Source of the DNA: Nitrospira sp.
GTDB taxonomy: Bacteria; Nitrospirota; Nitrospiria; Nitrospirales; Nitrospiraceae
DNA length: 64,000 nucleotides
Reading direction: 5' to 3'
Assembly: GCA_016715825.1 (NCBI GenBank)
Contig: JADJXO010000001.1
Span: 867,001 to 931,000, forward strand
The position numbers and the translations under genes were made by a program. The notes below the pieces were generated by a model. That model saw only the letters and a program-made list of their open reading frames with translations, did no database searches and had not been told where the DNA came from. Shown piece after piece: positions 63,792 to 64,000 of the stretch (the stretch's first letter is position 1; each line of letters begins with the position of its first letter).

Positions 63792-64000
63792 ATGGAACGT
63801 CGAGCTGCCTATCCTACTGACACACAGCATGTTGTCAATCTATCGGGATATGTGTGGGCCGCTCGTCAGCTCGATGCCGCACACCCTCATCGGATCTTAG
63901 ATTTGTCGTGCGGGACCGGGTACGGTGCGGATTATCTCGGACCCTGCGCGGACACGATCGTGGCCATCGATTGTGTTCAGGCGGTCGCGGCCAAGAGTCG
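63792..64000 (+). CDS. SAM-dependent methyltransferase, cut by the window end
   Basis: The visible 69 or so residues begin MERRAAYPTDTQHVVNLSGYVWAA and include motif I ILDLSCGTGYGADYL. This is the start of a class I methyltransferase, likely acting on sugars in the same locus. The 3' end lies beyond 64000. Confidence 0.9.
   Translation, partial: MERRAAYPTDTQHVVNLSGYVWAARQLDAAHPHRILDLSCGTGYGADYLGPCADTIVAIDCVQAVAAKS

Noticed and set aside
1..64000. CRISPR arrays, insertion sequences, prophage or integrases
   Set aside because: I looked for regularly spaced repeats, transposase or integrase motifs and terminal inverted repeats and saw none.

Overview
The window looks like a chromosomal segment of a Gram-negative, mid-GC bacterium. 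Outer-membrane and export proteins (a FadL-type porin, a Wza-like lipoprotein) give the cell type. The gene content and the mix of conserved exported proteins, CBS and PilZ proteins and B12-type radical SAM enzymes would fit Nitrospira (Nitrospirota). That placement is an inference from gene content, not from a marker gene: there is no rRNA here, only one tRNA. I see no prophage, IS element, integrase or CRISPR array; nearly all of it reads as core genome with lineage-specific genes between.

Region by region. 1-3.8 kb: an amidoligase-type pair, a circularly permuted ATP-grasp protein followed by an alpha-E/transglutaminase fusion. 3.8-9.5 kb: minus-strand small genes (two copies of an unrecognised 68-69 aa family, YaeQ, VF530, CreA, a Sel1 protein, a PilZ protein, a secreted protein with an internal duplication). 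9.8-13.7 kb: two tandem, homologous B12-binding-type radical SAM proteins of unknown substrate. 13.7-20.9 kb: single metabolic genes (J-like protein, PhzF, MDR dehydrogenase, CBS, MoaB, 2Fe-2S protein, GGCT-like, Rieske, HNH, precorrin-2 dehydrogenase, MTH1187). 21.2-25.6 kb: a large hybrid sensor kinase directly followed by a FadL-like porin.

25.6-34.4 kb is all minus strand: yggX-like, two bifunctional-nuclease paralogues, rplM-rpsI (with a clear terminator), argC-argJ, then rpsB-tsf-pyrH-frr-alr. A tRNA-Leu(CAA), a secreted protein with its own terminator and a TusA protein follow. 36.4-43.3 kb holds a divergent RsmI and a tetrapyrrole cluster: ccsA/hemX-like, hemA, hemC, a cobA-hemD fusion, a CBS protein and hemB. 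The hemB product has a mixed metal-site motif (C120, D122, C130). 43.3-53.2 kb: ribF-tilS-hpt-ftsH (terminator), then folP-glmM-comEC.

53.4-64 kb is an exopolysaccharide locus. It opens with a 58-aa ribbon-helix-helix-like protein and an HD-GYP protein with altered motifs, then Wza-like export lipoprotein, Wzc-like chain-length/tyrosine kinase, Wzy-like polymerase, two GT4 glycosyltransferases, Wzx-like flippase, a GT2 glycosyltransferase and a methyltransferase cut by the window end. Short gaps and start/stop overlaps suggest one transcription unit for a Wzx/Wzy-dependent polymer, probably tied to cyclic-di-GMP signalling.

The best candidates for something undescribed are the twin radical SAM proteins, the ATP-grasp/alpha-E-transglutaminase pair, the small two-copy family and the RHH/HD-GYP head of the polysaccharide operon.
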